The translations under genes were made by a program, and so were the position numbers. This document shows, one piece after another, positions 10,498 through 20,358 of a stretch of 64,000 nucleotides of DNA (position 1 is the stretch's first letter; every line of letters begins with the position of its first letter). The notes below the pieces were generated by a model, which was given only the letters and a program-made list of their open reading frames with translations, was not told the DNA's origin and made no database searches. The stretch comes from Arthrobacter sp. MMS18-M83 (GTDB lineage: Bacteria; Actinomycetota; Actinomycetes; Actinomycetales; Micrococcaceae): assembly GCF_026683955.1 (NCBI RefSeq), contig NZ_CP113343.1, forward strand, positions 4,402,001 to 4,466,000, read 5' to 3'.

Positions 10498-10571
10498 ACA
10501 CGGGGTGCCGCGCACCAAGCCGGCTGAGACCAGACCCGTTGAACCTGTCCGGTTAGCACCGGCGAAGGGAT
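10498..10571 (+). promoter_or_regulatory. TPP riboswitch (THI element)
   Basis: Thiamin pyrophosphate-binding RNA. Conserved blocks ACACGGGGTGC, GGCTGAGA, ACCCGTTGAACCTG, CCGGTTAGCACCGGCG and AAGGGA appear in canonical order. The last block overlaps the ribosome site and the possible ATG at 10570 of the downstream gene. A translational switch that hides the ribosome site when TPP is bound is therefore likely. Confidence 0.95.
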
Positions 10572-12099
10572 GTCTCGTATGACTGTTTCAGCCCAATCAG
10601 CGGTCTACCCGCTCAAGGCCATCGAGCGCCCTATCCCCAGGGTCCTCAGCATTGCCGGCTCGGATCCTTCGGGTGGCGCCGGGATTCAAGCCGATCTGAA
10701 GAGCATTGCGGCCAACGGCGGCTACGGCATGGCCGTCATCACCGCGCTCACCGTGCAGAACACGCAGGGGGTCACTGCCGTCCATGTGCCTCCCGTGGCG
10801 TTCTTGCGCCAGCAGTTGGATGCCATTAGCACCGACATCACGGTTGATGCCGTCAAAATCGGCATGCTCGGGGACGCCGCGGTCATCCACGAAGTCCGCC
10901 GCTGGCTCGGCGAGGCGCGCCCCGCCGTCGTCGTGCTGGATCCGGTGATGATCGCCACCAGCGGCGACCGGCTCCTGGCGGAGTCCGCTGAAACCGCACT
11001 GCGGGAACTTCTGCCCCTCGCTGACTTGGTGACCCCCAACCTTCCTGAATTGGCCATGCTGCTTGGCGAACCTGAAGCCACTGACTGGGCATCGGCGCTG
11101 GAGCAGGGCAAACGCTTGGCTGCCGCCTGCGGAAACACCGTCCTGGTGAAGGGCGGCCATCTGCGGGGAGCCGACTGCCCGGACGCCCTCGTCAACACCG
11201 GGGGAGTCCTGAGCCAGGACGTCGTCGAGTTCGACGGCCTCCGGGTGGAGACCCGCAACAGCCATGGCACGGGGTGTTCCCTGTCCTCAGCGATGGCGAC
11301 GGCGAAGGCGCGGCTTGGCGATTGGGAGTCAGCACTGCGTGTTGTCAAGCCCTGGCTCCAGGAGGCGCTGACCCAGTCCGAGGTGCTGGAAGTGGGGAAA
11401 GGCAACGGACCGATCCACCACTTCCACGCGCACCAGCACGCCCTCCAACCGGGTGCTTTCGCGGTCAGGATGTGGGACGCCGCCCAATCGGAACTCGAAG
11501 CGATCTACGGACTCGACTTCATCAGGGAACTGCGGTCCGGCGCGCTTGGTGAAGAGCAGTTCACCTACTACCTCTCGCAGGATGCCATCTATCTCAACGG
11601 CTATTCCCGGGTTCTGGCGCGGGCAAGTGCCCTCGCTCCCAGTGAAACCGAACAGCTGTTCTGGGCCCGCGGCTCGCAGATGTGCCTTGAAGTCGAGTCC
11701 GAGCTGCACCGGAACTGGCTCAGCGGACGCCAAGCCAGCGGAGAACCGGGACCCATCACCAAAGCCTACGTGGACCATTTGCTGGCGGCATCGGCGTCGG
11801 GCAGCTATGCCGTGTTGCTGGCCGCCGTCCTGCCCTGCTACTGGTTGTACGCCGAGGTGGGACAGCAGCTCCATCATGGCTATCTTCAGGCGGAAGCCTC
11901 CGAGGAGCACCCTTATGCGGACTGGCTGCGCACCTATGCGGACGAAGCGTTTGCGGAGGCTACCCGCAGAGCAATCGACATCACAGATGCTGCCGCGCAG
12001 GCAGCGTCCCCTGGGGAGCGGGCTGCGATGATGGAAGCATTCGCCCAGTCCTGCCGCTACGAAACTGCGTTCTTTGATGCTCCACGTGTGCATGGTTGA
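10570..12099 (+). CDS. thiD: ThiD-TenA fusion: HMP-phosphate kinase plus TenA domain
   Basis: The N-terminal half (about residues 20-280) is a ribokinase-fold hydroxymethylpyrimidine(-phosphate) kinase with GSDPSGGAGIQADLK and the C-terminal NSHGTGCSLSSA anion-hole motif. The C-terminal half (about 295-509) is a TenA/thiaminase II-like helical domain with LSQDAIYLNGYSRVL and PCYWLYAEVG. In thiamin biosynthesis ThiD phosphorylates the pyrimidine unit, and TenA releases pyrimidine from degraded thiamin for salvage, so the fusion links salvage to phosphorylation. The start may be 10570 or the in-frame ATG at 10579, which has better spacing to GAAGGG. The TPP riboswitch directly upstream supports the pathway. 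Confidence 0.92.
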   Translation: MSRMTVSAQSAVYPLKAIERPIPRVLSIAGSDPSGGAGIQADLKSIAANGGYGMAVITALTVQNTQGVTAVHVPPVAFLRQQLDAISTDITVDAVKIGMLGDAAVIHEVRRWLGEARPAVVVLDPVMIATSGDRLLAESAETALRELLPLADLVTPNLPELAMLLGEPEATDWASALEQGKRLAAACGNTVLVKGGHLRGADCPDALVNTGGVLSQDVVEFDGLRVETRNSHGTGCSLSSAMATAKARLGDWESALRVVKPWLQEALTQSEVLEVGKGNGPIHHFHAHQHALQPGAFAVRMWDAAQSELEAIYGLDFIRELRSGALGEEQFTYYLSQDAIYLNGYSRVLARASALAPSETEQLFWARGSQMCLEVESELHRNWLSGRQASGEPGPITKAYVDHLLAASASGSYAVLLAAVLPCYWLYAEVGQQLHHGYLQAEASEEHPYADWLRTYADEAFAEATRRAIDITDAAAQAASPGERAAMMEAFAQSCRYETAFFDAPRVHG

Positions 12100-12520
12100 G
12101 CCTGGTTTCTGACGCGGAAAAGTTGGATCGTCAGGCCGTTTCGGCGGGAGCCGCAGCGTGTCGGACCAACGATCCGTACTTTTCCCGGCTGGCAGGGTAA
12201 GGTAGACGGGCACGGTACCGGACGGCGGCATAGCCAGTCTGTGGCAGCCATCCTGTGGCAGCCTCCGGGCCTGGCCTCATTTGCAGCCGAAGGCGAAACT
12301 AGCGTAATCTAGATCTTCGGTGCTTACGCCAACACTTGGGTTATGCCCCTAGAGACCTTTCATTTGGAACTAGCCTTTCACTTGGAACTGTTTGAGGGAT
12401 GACTCATGGATTCCGTACCGGAGTCCACGGCGTTGAGGCACAGCGTGAACCAGGCCCGTTTTCGGATCGGGGTTCCGCACGCAAATTTAGTAATAAACGT
12501 CGAGAGAAGTGAGTGCCCAA
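12100..12520 (+). other. Intergenic leader/promoter region of rplU
   Basis: About 420 bases without a supported gene; a 72-codon open frame at 12406 overlaps rplU out of frame and has no ribosome site. The region carries an imperfect direct repeat, CCTTTCATTTGGAACT at 12356-12371 and CCTTTCACTTGGAACT at 12374-12389, about 150 bases before rplU. A possible -10 TAATCT is near 12306. The role of the repeat is unknown. Confidence 0.5.
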
Positions 12521-12829
12521 GTGGTGTACGCGATTGTCCGCGCAGGCGGCCGCCAAGAAAAGGTTTCCGTTGGAGACTACGTAACCCTGAACCGCGTCCC
12601 CGGTGGAGCCGGCAGCACCCTTGAGCTGCCCGCACTGCTCTTGGTGGACGGTGACAAGGTCACCTCCGCTGCTGCGGATCTGGCCAAGGTCAAGGTTACG
12701 GCTGAGATCCTCGAAGACCTCCGTGGTCCGAAGATCGTCATCCAGAAGTTCAAGAACAAGACCGGCTACAAGAAGCGCCAGGGTCACCGTCAAGAACTGA
12801 CCAAGATCAAGATCACCGGTATCAAGTAA
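12521..12829 (+). CDS. rplU: 50S ribosomal protein L21
   Basis: Large-subunit ribosomal protein, 102 residues. It begins [15 protein letters not shown] and has the typical C-terminus [18 protein letters not shown]...ITGIK. The GTG at 12521 is preferred over the GTG at 12509: it gives the conserved N-terminus, and GAGAGAAG at 12502-12509 is then properly spaced. L27 follows 60 bases downstream in the usual rplU-rpmA-obg order. Confidence 0.96.
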   Translation: MVYAIVRAGGRQEKVSVGDYVTLNRVPGGAGSTLELPALLLVDGDKVTSAAADLAKVKVTAEILEDLRGPKIVIQKFKNKTGYKKRQGHRQELTKIKITGIK

Positions 12830-12889
12830 CCACTGGTTGCTGTTCAGGTTTTCAACAGATTCCCCAGAATTTAAAGGCAGGCATTTCAA

Positions 12890-13153
12890 ATGGCACATAA
12901 AAAAGGCGCGAGCTCCACTCGCAACGGTCGTGACTCCAACGCCCAGTACCTCGGCGTAAAGCGCTTCGGTGGCCAGGTCGTTTCCGCAGGCGAGATCATC
13001 GTCCGCCAGCGCGGCACCCACTTCCACCCGGGCGCCGGTGTCGGCCGCGGTGGCGACGACACCCTGTTCGCCCTGCAGGCAGGTGCGGTTGAGTTCGGTA
13101 CTCGCCGTGGCCGTCGCGTAGTGAACATCGTTGCTGCTGCAGCTGCAGAGTAA
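12890..13153 (+). CDS. rpmA: 50S ribosomal protein L27
   Basis: Large-subunit protein reaching the peptidyl-transferase centre; 87 residues. It starts [16 protein letters not shown] and contains the conserved [15 protein letters not shown] and [12 protein letters not shown] blocks. There is no cleavable N-terminal extension like that of Firmicutes L27. AAAGGCAG lies about 10 bases upstream of the ATG. It is co-transcribed with rplU and followed by a terminator. Confidence 0.97.
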   Translation: MAHKKGASSTRNGRDSNAQYLGVKRFGGQVVSAGEIIVRQRGTHFHPGAGVGRGGDDTLFALQAGAVEFGTRRGRRVVNIVAAAAAE

Positions 13154-13166
13154 TAACACGTTCTGA

Positions 13167-13202
13167 ACGGGTGGAGCGGGCCGTATGGCCCGCTCCACCC
13201 GT
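13167..13202 (+). terminator. Terminator after rpmA
   Basis: ACGGGTGGAGCGGGCC pairs perfectly with GGCCCGCTCCACCCGT, a 16-bp stem with loop GTAT, followed by CTCTTT. It separates rplU-rpmA from obg. Confidence 0.88.
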
Positions 13203-13297
13203 CTCTTTAACCGCACTAGAATTTACTAGGGCGGGCGGCGCCGCATCAGCCGGCAACACGCACTTCAAGCAGTAATTTCCACATAGAGGAGAAACAC

Positions 13298-14887
13298 GTG
13301 GCGACCTTCGTAGACCGGGTAGTACTTCACGTATCCGGCGGAACAGGCGGCCACGGCTGTGTCTCTGTTAAGCGCGAGAAGTTCAAGCCCCTCGGCGGAC
13401 CCGACGGCGGCAACGGCGGTAATGGCGGTGACGTCATCCTGCGCGTCGATGCCCAGACCACCACTTTGCTTGATTACCACCACGCACCCCACCGCCACGC
13501 AACCAACGGTGGCCCCGGCATGGGCGACTGGCGCGGCGGCAAGAACGGTGAAACCCTCGTGCTTCCCGTCCCGGACGGCACTGTGGTCAAGACCAAGGAC
13601 GGCGTTGTCCTTGCTGACCTTGTAGGTGAAGGCACCGAGTTCATCGCCGCTGCAGGCGGCCTGGGCGGCCTCGGTAACTCTTCGTTGTCTTCGCAGAAGC
13701 GCAGGGCTCCCGGTTTCGCCCTTCTCGGCACTGAAGGCGACTCCAGCGACATCGTCCTGGAACTGAAGTCCATCGCGGACATCGCGCTTGTTGGCTTCCC
13801 CTCCGCGGGTAAGTCCAGCCTCGTCGCGGCGATGTCAGCGGCGCGGCCCAAGATCGCCGACTACCCGTTCACCACCCTGATCCCCAACCTTGGCGTGGTT
13901 CAGGCCGGTGACGTCAGGTTCACCATTGCCGACGTTCCCGGGCTGATCGAGGGCGCGAGCGAGGGCAAAGGTCTGGGCCACAACTTCCTGCGCCACGTAG
14001 AGCGTTGTGCTGCGCTGGTGCACGTGCTGGACTGCGGGACCCTTGAAGCAGACAGGGACCCCCTCTCGGACCTCGCGATCATCGAGCAAGAGCTGGACAA
14101 GTACGCGGTGGACATGAGCTACGCCGGCGTTGACGGCGAAGTGGTTCCCCTGAACCAACGGCCCAAGCTTGTGGTCCTGAACAAAGTGGACCTGCCTGAT
14201 GGTCGGGACATGGCCGAGTTCGTCCGTCCCGAACTGGAACAGCGCGGCTACCGCGTCTTCGAAGTCTCCGCCACGAGCCATGAAGGCCTGCGCCAACTGA
14301 GCTACGCCATGGGCGAGATTGTCATGGCGGCCCGCAAGGCGGTTGCCACTGCGCCTCCCAAGGTCCCAACGCCCGTTCTCCGCCCCCGCGCCGTCAATGA
14401 GTCCGGCTTCAAGATCCGCCGCGAGGAAAAGAACCTCGAGCCGCTCTTCCGTGTGCTGGGGGAGAAGCCGGTGCGCTGGGTCAAGCAGACCGACTTCACC
14501 AACGAAGAAGCCATTGGCTATCTTGCCGATCGCCTTGCCAAGCTCGGCATCGAGAACGAGTTGTTCAAGATGGGTGCCGTTCCGGGTGACACCGTCGTGA
14601 TCGGCGAAGAGGACGGCGTCGTCTTCGACTGGGAGCCCACCATGATGGCGGGCGCCGAACTCCTGGCGACGCCTCGAGGCACGGATATCCGTGTTGCTGA
14701 CATCGGCGACCGTCCCACCCGTTCGCAGAAGCGCGATGAGCAGCTCGAACGCCGCGAAGCGAAGGCCGCAGCACGCGCCGAGCTCGAAGCCGAGCGCAAG
14801 GCGGGCATCTGGACCGAGTCCGTCAGCGGCCGCCGTCTACCGAAGCCCCTGAAGGAAAGCGGCCTGGAAGCGGAAAATGACGACTAG
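13298..14887 (+). CDS. obg: Obg family GTPase
   Basis: Essential GTPase linked to 50S assembly and stress control; 529 residues. It has the glycine-rich Obg fold (residues 1 to about 160, [17 protein letters not shown]), a GTPase domain with P-loop GFPSAGKSS near 167-175, DVPG, and NKVD, and a C-terminal OCT domain (about 350-430) followed by a charged tail. GGAGAAA precedes the start (GTG at 13298). It overlaps proB by 11 bases, so obg-proB-proA are translationally coupled. Confidence 0.97.
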   Translation: MATFVDRVVLHVSGGTGGHGCVSVKREKFKPLGGPDGGNGGNGGDVILRVDAQTTTLLDYHHAPHRHATNGGPGMGDWRGGKNGETLVLPVPDGTVVKTKDGVVLADLVGEGTEFIAAAGGLGGLGNSSLSSQKRRAPGFALLGTEGDSSDIVLELKSIADIALVGFPSAGKSSLVAAMSAARPKIADYPFTTLIPNLGVVQAGDVRFTIADVPGLIEGASEGKGLGHNFLRHVERCAALVHVLDCGTLEADRDPLSDLAIIEQELDKYAVDMSYAGVDGEVVPLNQRPKLVVLNKVDLPDGRDMAEFVRPELEQRGYRVFEVSATSHEGLRQLSYAMGEIVMAARKAVATAPPKVPTPVLRPRAVNESGFKIRREEKNLEPLFRVLGEKPVRWVKQTDFTNEEAIGYLADRLAKLGIENELFKMGAVPGDTVVIGEEDGVVFDWEPTMMAGAELLATPRGTDIRVADIGDRPTRSQKRDEQLERREAKAAARAELEAERKAGIWTESVSGRRLPKPLKESGLEAENDD

Positions 14888-16067
14888 TACGGCCCGCGTC
14901 CCTGAAGTGATTGAAGACGCCGACGTTGCTGAACGCCAGGCCTTGGCTGGCGCCAAGCGGATCGTGGTGAAGGTGGGTTCATCCTCGCTGACCAGCATCA
15001 AGGGCGGCATCTCGGAGAAAGCTCTGACGGCCCTCGTCCACGCATTGGCCGAGAAGCGCAACTCAGGGACGGAGATCATCCTGGTCTCTTCCGGTGCAAT
15101 TGCGGCAGGTCTCGCGCCGCTTGGCTTGGCAAAGCGTCCCAAGGACCTTGCCACGCAGCAAGCCGCGGCCAGCGTGGGGCAAGGGCTGTTGATGGCGCGC
15201 TACTCGCAGGCTTTTGCCGCGCACGGTGTCACTGTCAGCCAGGTCCTGCTGACTGCGGATGATTTGATGCGGCGCACGCAGCACAGTAACGCGTACCGGG
15301 CGCTGGACCGTCTGTTGAACCTCGGCGTCGTGCCCGTCGTGAACGAAAACGACACTGTTGCCACACATGAAATCCGCTTCGGTGACAACGACCGGCTCGC
15401 AGCCTTGGTTGCGCACCTGGTCCGGGCTGACGCGCTGGTCCTGCTTTCCGACGTCGACGCACTCTACGACGGTCCGCCGTCGCTCGGTGCCAAGCGCATT
15501 CCGCTCGTCACTGGCCCCCAGGACCTGGTCGGCGTGACAATCGGCAAGGCGGGCAAAGCCGGCATCGGTACCGGAGGCATGACCACCAAGGTGGAGGCGG
15601 CGTCGATCGCGGCAGGCTCCGGCATCCACGCCCTGGTGACGTCCACAGCCAATGCCGCGGCCGCCCTCGCGGGCGAGGACGTAGGCACGTGGTTTGCCAT
15701 CAACGGCAACCGCAAGCCCGTCCGCCTCTTGTGGCTGGCCCACCTCGCTTCTGTTCGGGGCCGTTTGGTGCTCGACGACGGCGCCGTCAGGGCCGTGCGC
15801 GATCGCCACACTTCGCTGTTGCCCGCCGGGATTTCCTCAGTGACGGGGGATTTCGAGCCTGGCGATCCTGTGGAGATGATCTCTGCCGAGGGCACCGTGA
15901 TTGCCAGGGGACTGGTGAACTATTCCTCGGAAGAGCTTCCCCGCATGCTTGGCCGCTCCACCAAGGAGCTCGCCAAGGATCTTGGCCGCGGATATGACCG
16001 CGTAGTTGTTCATGTTGACGACCTCGTACTGGTTCAACCCTCCCGCTCCACTAAACTTGGAGAATGA
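14877..16067 (+). CDS. proB: Glutamate 5-kinase
   Basis: First enzyme of proline synthesis from glutamate (ATP + Glu to glutamyl-5-phosphate). The 396 residues comprise an amino-acid kinase domain ([28 protein letters not shown]) and a C-terminal PUA domain from about residue 300. The start ATG lies inside the last codons of obg, and the stop overlaps the proA start in ATGA. Confidence 0.96.
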   Translation: MTTSTARVPEVIEDADVAERQALAGAKRIVVKVGSSSLTSIKGGISEKALTALVHALAEKRNSGTEIILVSSGAIAAGLAPLGLAKRPKDLATQQAAASVGQGLLMARYSQAFAAHGVTVSQVLLTADDLMRRTQHSNAYRALDRLLNLGVVPVVNENDTVATHEIRFGDNDRLAALVAHLVRADALVLLSDVDALYDGPPSLGAKRIPLVTGPQDLVGVTIGKAGKAGIGTGGMTTKVEAASIAAGSGIHALVTSTANAAAALAGEDVGTWFAINGNRKPVRLLWLAHLASVRGRLVLDDGAVRAVRDRHTSLLPAGISSVTGDFEPGDPVEMISAEGTVIARGLVNYSSEELPRMLGRSTKELAKDLGRGYDRVVVHVDDLVLVQPSRSTKLGE

Positions 16068-17434
16068 CTGAGGCCCTGACCCCTGATTCTCCTGTGATGA
16101 CCGACGCCCTGGCTTCCGGCAATGCCGCCCAGGTGCCGGAAACTCCGGAGCCGGGAACCGTGCCACTCGCCCCCGGACTCGTCGAAGCGGCCGTGCATTC
16201 GATTGCGGACCGCTCACGCCAGGCCGCACGGCGCATGGGCCAGGCGAACCGTGCCTGGAAAGACCGCGCGCTGCACGCAATCGGTGCTGCCCTCAAGGAA
16301 CAGCAGGGGCTAATCCTCGCTGCCAACGCCAAGGACGTTGAGTCAGGCCGGAGCAACGGAACGTCTGCTGCCTTGCTGGACCGCCTGACCCTGACTCCCT
16401 CTCGCATCGACGGCCTCGTCGCCGCCCTCGAAAACCTGGCAGGCTTGCCGGATCCCGTGGGCAACGTCGTCCGCGGCCAGACTCTTCCCAACGGGCTGCG
16501 CTTGCGCCAGGTCAACGTGCCCATGGGCGTGGTTGCAGCGATCTACGAGGCCCGCCCCAACGTCACCGTGGACATCGCCGGACTTGCGCTGAAAAGCGGC
16601 AACGCCGTGATCCTGCGCGGCGGATCGGCTGCGGCCCACACCAACGCGGCCCTGGTGACCATCCTCCGCGACGCCTTGGAATCCGTTGGCCTTCCGGCCG
16701 ACGCTGTCCAGACCGTTGACCAGTTCGGCCGCGAGGGCGCCAATGTGCTCATGCGTGCCCGTGGTCGGGTAGACGTGTTGATTCCCCGTGGTGGACGGGA
16801 CCTGATTCAGACTGTGGTCAACAACTCCTCCGTGCCCGTTATCGAGACCGGCGAAGGCAATGTCCATATCTTCATCGACGAGTCCGCCAGCGAAGACATG
16901 GCCGTCGATATCCTGCTCAACGCCAAGACCCAGCGGCCCAGCGTCTGCAACACCGTGGAGACGCTTTTGGTTCACTCGAAATCGACCGTGCTGCCGGCAG
17001 TCGCTGCCGCACTGCGTTCTGCAGGCGTAACTCTCCACGTCGATTCCCGGATCCAGGCAGCGCTGTCCGGCGCCGTGGATACGGTTCCCGCCGACGACGT
17101 CGATTGGGCTACGGAATACATGGACCTTGACCTCGCGGTTGCCATGGTGGACAGCCTCGACGAGGCAGTTGCCCACATCCGCAAGTGGTCCACCGGCCAC
17201 ACGGAAGCCATCCTGACGAACAACTTGGCCAACGCCGAGAAGTTCATCGCCGATATCGACTCTGCGGCTGTCATCGTGAACGCTTCCACGCGTTTCACTG
17301 ACGGCGGCGAGCTCGGCTTGGGCGCAGAGGTGGGAATCTCCACGCAGAAGCTGCATGCTCGCGGTCCCATGGGCCTCACGGAACTGACCACCACCAAGTG
17401 GATCGTGCAGGGTGAAGGCCAGATCCGTAGCTAA
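16064..17434 (+). CDS. proA: Gamma-glutamyl phosphate reductase
   Basis: Second step of proline synthesis: NADPH-dependent reduction of glutamyl-5-phosphate to the semialdehyde. The protein is a 456-residue aldehyde-dehydrogenase-fold enzyme with the catalytic cysteine in RPSVCNTVETLL and the ALDH glycine motif in IETGEGNVH. It carries an N-terminal polar extension of about 40 residues before the conserved HSIADRSRQAARR. The ATGA overlap with proB indicates translational coupling. Confidence 0.96.
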   Translation: MTEALTPDSPVMTDALASGNAAQVPETPEPGTVPLAPGLVEAAVHSIADRSRQAARRMGQANRAWKDRALHAIGAALKEQQGLILAANAKDVESGRSNGTSAALLDRLTLTPSRIDGLVAALENLAGLPDPVGNVVRGQTLPNGLRLRQVNVPMGVVAAIYEARPNVTVDIAGLALKSGNAVILRGGSAAAHTNAALVTILRDALESVGLPADAVQTVDQFGREGANVLMRARGRVDVLIPRGGRDLIQTVVNNSSVPVIETGEGNVHIFIDESASEDMAVDILLNAKTQRPSVCNTVETLLVHSKSTVLPAVAAALRSAGVTLHVDSRIQAALSGAVDTVPADDVDWATEYMDLDLAVAMVDSLDEAVAHIRKWSTGHTEAILTNNLANAEKFIADIDSAAVIVNASTRFTDGGELGLGAEVGISTQKLHARGPMGLTELTTTKWIVQGEGQIRS

Positions 17435-17513
17435 CAACGCTGTAACATAGAACAGAAGTCCTGAACGGTGGGAGGATCCGCCGTCGAAATCCTTTGAACC
17501 GCTAGGGGAGAAA

Positions 17514-17747
17514 ATGCAGTTTCAGCAGATCGCCATTTCCATTCTCGCTCAAGGGGGCGAGAGCGAGGCGCCGGCGCCGTTGTGGGTTCCTCCGTTCGTC
17601 TTCGGCATCACCATCTTCTGCATCCTCCTGGTCCTGATGTTCGTGGCAGTCTCCTACACCAACCTCGGCAACCGTCACGACGCCGTCGACGAGCACTCGG
17701 ATCCGCACCGCCAGCACCCGGCCAAGCACCCAGGGCTGGGTCACTAA
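17514..17747 (+). CDS. Small single-pass membrane protein of unknown function
   Basis: A 77-residue protein with one strong hydrophobic segment (about residues 25-47, [21 protein letters not shown]) and a histidine-rich charged tail ([23 protein letters not shown]). AGGGGAG lies about 8 bases upstream of the ATG. It sits between proA and nadD, 79 bases after proA. I do not recognise a functional family. The tail could bind metal, but that is speculation. Confidence 0.75.
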   Translation: MQFQQIAISILAQGGESEAPAPLWVPPFVFGITIFCILLVLMFVAVSYTNLGNRHDAVDEHSDPHRQHPAKHPGLGH

Positions 17748-17799
17748 CATTTCCGCCGCAAAACCCTTCGAGGAAACGGGGCGCCGGCTTCGCCTGGGC

Positions 17800-18423
17800 G
17801 TGATGGGTGGGACATTCGATCCCATTCACCACGGCCACTTGGTCGCTGCCAGTGAGGTTGCTGCCAAGTTTCGGCTGGACGAGGTGGTCTTCGTGCCCAC
17901 GGGACAGCCCTGGCAGAAGTCGAACAAGCAGGTCAGCGAAGCTGAGCACCGATACTTGATGACTGTTATTGCTACGGCTTCCAACCCCAATTTCACGGTA
18001 AGCCGTGTGGACGTGGACCGCCCCGGTCCCACATTCACTATCGACACCCTGCGCGATCTGCGGACCCAGCGGCCGGATGCCGATCTTTTCTTCATCACCG
18101 GCGCGGACGCCTTGGCGCAGATCCTGTCCTGGAAGGATGTCGACGAGCTCTGGTCCTTGGCGCACTTTGTGGGTGTCACCAGGCCCGGCCATGTTCTCGA
18201 TGGCATGGGCAGGGAGGACGTCAGCCTCCTGGAAGTGCCTGCCATGGCGATTTCCTCGACGGATTGCCGCGCGCGTGTGGGTGCAGGCAATCCGGTCTGG
18301 TACCTCGTGCCCGACGGCGTGGTGCAGTACATCGCCAAATACAAGCTGTACTCGGGCAAACCCGGCATGGGGGAGCCCCTGCATGCTATGACCGGATCAG
18401 ACCACCAAGCACGTACTGAGTGA
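17800..18423 (+). CDS. nadD: Nicotinate-nucleotide adenylyltransferase
   Basis: Adenylates nicotinate mononucleotide in NAD synthesis. The 207 residues include the nucleotidyl-transferase signature [11 protein letters not shown] at the N-terminus and the C-terminal [10 protein letters not shown] (usually ISSTxIR). The start is uncertain: GTG 17800 and ATG 17803 both lack a nearby ribosome site, while the frame stays open upstream with GAGGAA at 17770, so a rare start codon a few residues earlier is possible. It is followed 7 bases later by the next gene. Confidence 0.94.
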   Translation: MMGGTFDPIHHGHLVAASEVAAKFRLDEVVFVPTGQPWQKSNKQVSEAEHRYLMTVIATASNPNFTVSRVDVDRPGPTFTIDTLRDLRTQRPDADLFFITGADALAQILSWKDVDELWSLAHFVGVTRPGHVLDGMGREDVSLLEVPAMAISSTDCRARVGAGNPVWYLVPDGVVQYIAKYKLYSGKPGMGEPLHAMTGSDHQARTE

Positions 18424-18430
18424 GTTTTGA

Positions 18431-19675
18431 ATGAGCCAGGAACAGCCCCCCATCCGTAGCCGGCGTGACCTTCGACGAGCCCGGGACGCAAGCCTGGAAC
18501 AAACAGGCGGAAGCCCCGACGCAGCGGAGAACGCTTCTTCCGACGACGCCAACCATGCGCCCGGGGGAGCTTCGGTCAATCGGGTGCGCCGCGTAGCGGA
18601 TGCCCCCGTGGATGCGAAGCCGGCAGCGGAACGTTCATCCCAGGCCCGTGCCCGCGACCGTGCCGCCCTCCGCGCCATCAAGGAGCTAGCGGACAAAGAG
18701 CAGCAACTTTCCCGAGGCGGTCCCCCTACACGCCGTCAGTTGCGTCTGCAGCAGCTACAGGAGGAAGTTGCCCCTGGTACTTCGGCGATCCCGATCGTCG
18801 CGGCACCCGGATCCAGGCCCAGGACATCCAGCATCCCAGCCCAGGCTTCCGGCAAGCGGCAACCCGGCGGCGCCCCCATCGGCACCTTGCCGGACGGTGG
18901 TGTCCGGGTTACGGCAGGGCCGCCTCCAGGTGCGCCGGAAATGACCGTGGAGCAGGCCTTGATGGCGCGCGAGCTCCTGGCTGCCCAAGCGAACAACCAG
19001 TCCAACAAGCTTGAGCACATCGCCGCAATGGAATCGGCAGTGCAGAAGATCGCGGTCGCCGAACCTGAGGCTTCCGGGGCGGACGTTGAGCCCGCTGATC
19101 CTGAGGTGTTGGCGGAACAAATCGCACAGGCTGAACGCGAGGCGATCCTCGATAAGCGGGCCATGGCCAAGCAGAAGCTTGCTGAACAGAACAGCCGTCC
19201 TGCTGCGCAGGACCGGGTTGAACCTTCTGCGGCCAGCAACCTCGCCATGGTCACGCCCTTGGAATTCGTTAAGGTTCCGGGACTGGATCGTCCCGTCATG
19301 AAGCCTCCCGGCACCACCTTTGTCCCTCTTGTGACTTCCCCTGCACCGAAATTGAAGTCCGGGCAGACGGCGTCGGGCAAACCACGCAACCTGCGTGGCC
19401 GGGCCGGCGTCTTGGCGCGTGCGGAAGCCGCCGCTAAGGCGGCGGGCCGGGGCCCGGCGTCGGACTCCGCATCAGGTGGCGAAGCGTTTGCCCAACCGGC
19501 CGAACACCCGCCTATCTCGGCAAGTTCGGCTTATGGACTTGAACCGCTCGACGCCGCGACGGCGGGACTTGGGCGCGTCCAGCGTACCCGGCTTCTGGTC
19601 CTGGGACTCGTTGGCATCGGAGCCATCGCCCTGATTGCGGGCATCATCATGATCACCAGCGGACTTTCCCGCTGA
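18431..19675 (+). CDS. Disordered protein with a C-terminal membrane anchor
   Basis: A 414-residue protein, mostly low-complexity and rich in Ala, Pro, Glu and Arg, with coiled-coil-prone stretches near residues 70-120 and 180-260. One hydrophobic C-terminal segment (LLVLGLVGIGAIALIAGIIM) ends four residues before the terminus, giving a tail-anchored topology. It lies between nadD and rsfS, close enough to be in one transcript. I do not recognise a family. Its position in a NAD/ribosome-silencing cluster does not by itself define a role. Confidence 0.8.
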   Translation: MSQEQPPIRSRRDLRRARDASLEQTGGSPDAAENASSDDANHAPGGASVNRVRRVADAPVDAKPAAERSSQARARDRAALRAIKELADKEQQLSRGGPPTRRQLRLQQLQEEVAPGTSAIPIVAAPGSRPRTSSIPAQASGKRQPGGAPIGTLPDGGVRVTAGPPPGAPEMTVEQALMARELLAAQANNQSNKLEHIAAMESAVQKIAVAEPEASGADVEPADPEVLAEQIAQAEREAILDKRAMAKQKLAEQNSRPAAQDRVEPSAASNLAMVTPLEFVKVPGLDRPVMKPPGTTFVPLVTSPAPKLKSGQTASGKPRNLRGRAGVLARAEAAAKAAGRGPASDSASGGEAFAQPAEHPPISASSAYGLEPLDAATAGLGRVQRTRLLVLGLVGIGAIALIAGIIMITSGLSR

Positions 19676-19738
19676 CCACAACGGCTTTTGCCACCAAACA
19701 GGCTTCGTTCATTCTCGAAGCCGCATACAAGGAGTCCC

Positions 19739-20137
19739 GTGACTGCACATGAACAATCCGTCCTCTTGGCCCGCCACGCCGCCCGCGCGGCAGCGGACAA
19801 GCTGGCCGAGGACATCATCGCCCTGGACGTCAGCGAACGTCTGGCCCTGACCGACGTCTTCCTGATCGCCTCCGCTCCGACGGAACGCCAGGTCAACGCC
19901 ATTGTTGACGGCATCGAGGAAGAGCTGCTCAAGCAGGATCTTCGGCCTGTCCGCCGCGAAGGGCGTTCCGAGGGCCGGTGGGTCCTTCTTGACTACGCCG
20001 ACATCGTGGTGCACGTCCAGCACACCGAGGACCGGGTCTTCTACGCCTTGGAGCGCCTGTGGAAAGACTGCCCGGTGGTGGATCTGGATCTCGGTGACGA
20101 CGCCTCGGCGAAGGCTCCGGCCATCGAGGAATCCTAG
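19739..20137 (+). CDS. rsfS: Ribosomal silencing factor RsfS
   Basis: Binds ribosomal protein L14 and blocks subunit joining in poor growth conditions. The 132 residues match the family (DVSERLALTDVFLIASAPTERQVNAIVDGI and GRWVLLDYADIVVHV). GTG at 19739 is chosen because AAGGAG is 5 bases upstream; an earlier in-frame ATG would add an unconserved leader. nadD two genes upstream is the usual neighbour. Confidence 0.95.
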   Translation: MTAHEQSVLLARHAARAAADKLAEDIIALDVSERLALTDVFLIASAPTERQVNAIVDGIEEELLKQDLRPVRREGRSEGRWVLLDYADIVVHVQHTEDRVFYALERLWKDCPVVDLDLGDDASAKAPAIEES

Positions 20138-20171
20138 GCGCCGAGCGGCAATCCAGCCGAATATGCCCGAT

Positions 20172-20201
20172 TTGGAATTTTCGGAAATGCTGTTCTAAGA
20201 T
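20172..20201 (+). promoter_or_regulatory. Candidate promoter of the first tRNA-Ala
   Basis: TTGGAA at 20172-20177 and TAAGAT at 20196-20201 are separated by 18 bases, resembling a housekeeping sigma promoter about 80 bases before the tRNA. The assignment is by pattern only. Confidence 0.5.
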
Positions 20202-20280
20202 ATTTGAGTTGCTTCGGAGGAATCTGAAAACTGGGCGAGACTTTCCGGCCAGTCCAGGGTTCATGAAGCGGCAAGAATAT

Positions 20281-20356
20281 GGGGCTGTGGCGCAGCTGGT
20301 AGCGCACCTGCATGGCATGCAGGGGGTCAGGGGTTCGAGTCCCCTCAGCTCCACCA
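20281..20356 (+). tRNA. tRNA-Ala (GGC), CCA encoded
   Basis: A standard cloverleaf. Acceptor GGGGCTG pairs with CAGCTCC, and the anticodon stem CCTGC/GCAGG bears the loop ATGGCAT with anticodon GGC. The T arm is GGGGTTCGAGTCCCC, and the discriminator A is followed by an encoded CCA at 20354-20356. The mature 73-base body is identical to a second copy at 39865. Confidence 0.97.
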
Positions 20357-20358
20357 TA

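Noticed and set aside
12406..12624. 72-codon frame upstream of rplU
   Set aside because: Overlaps rplU out of frame, lacks a ribosome site and has no recognisable content.
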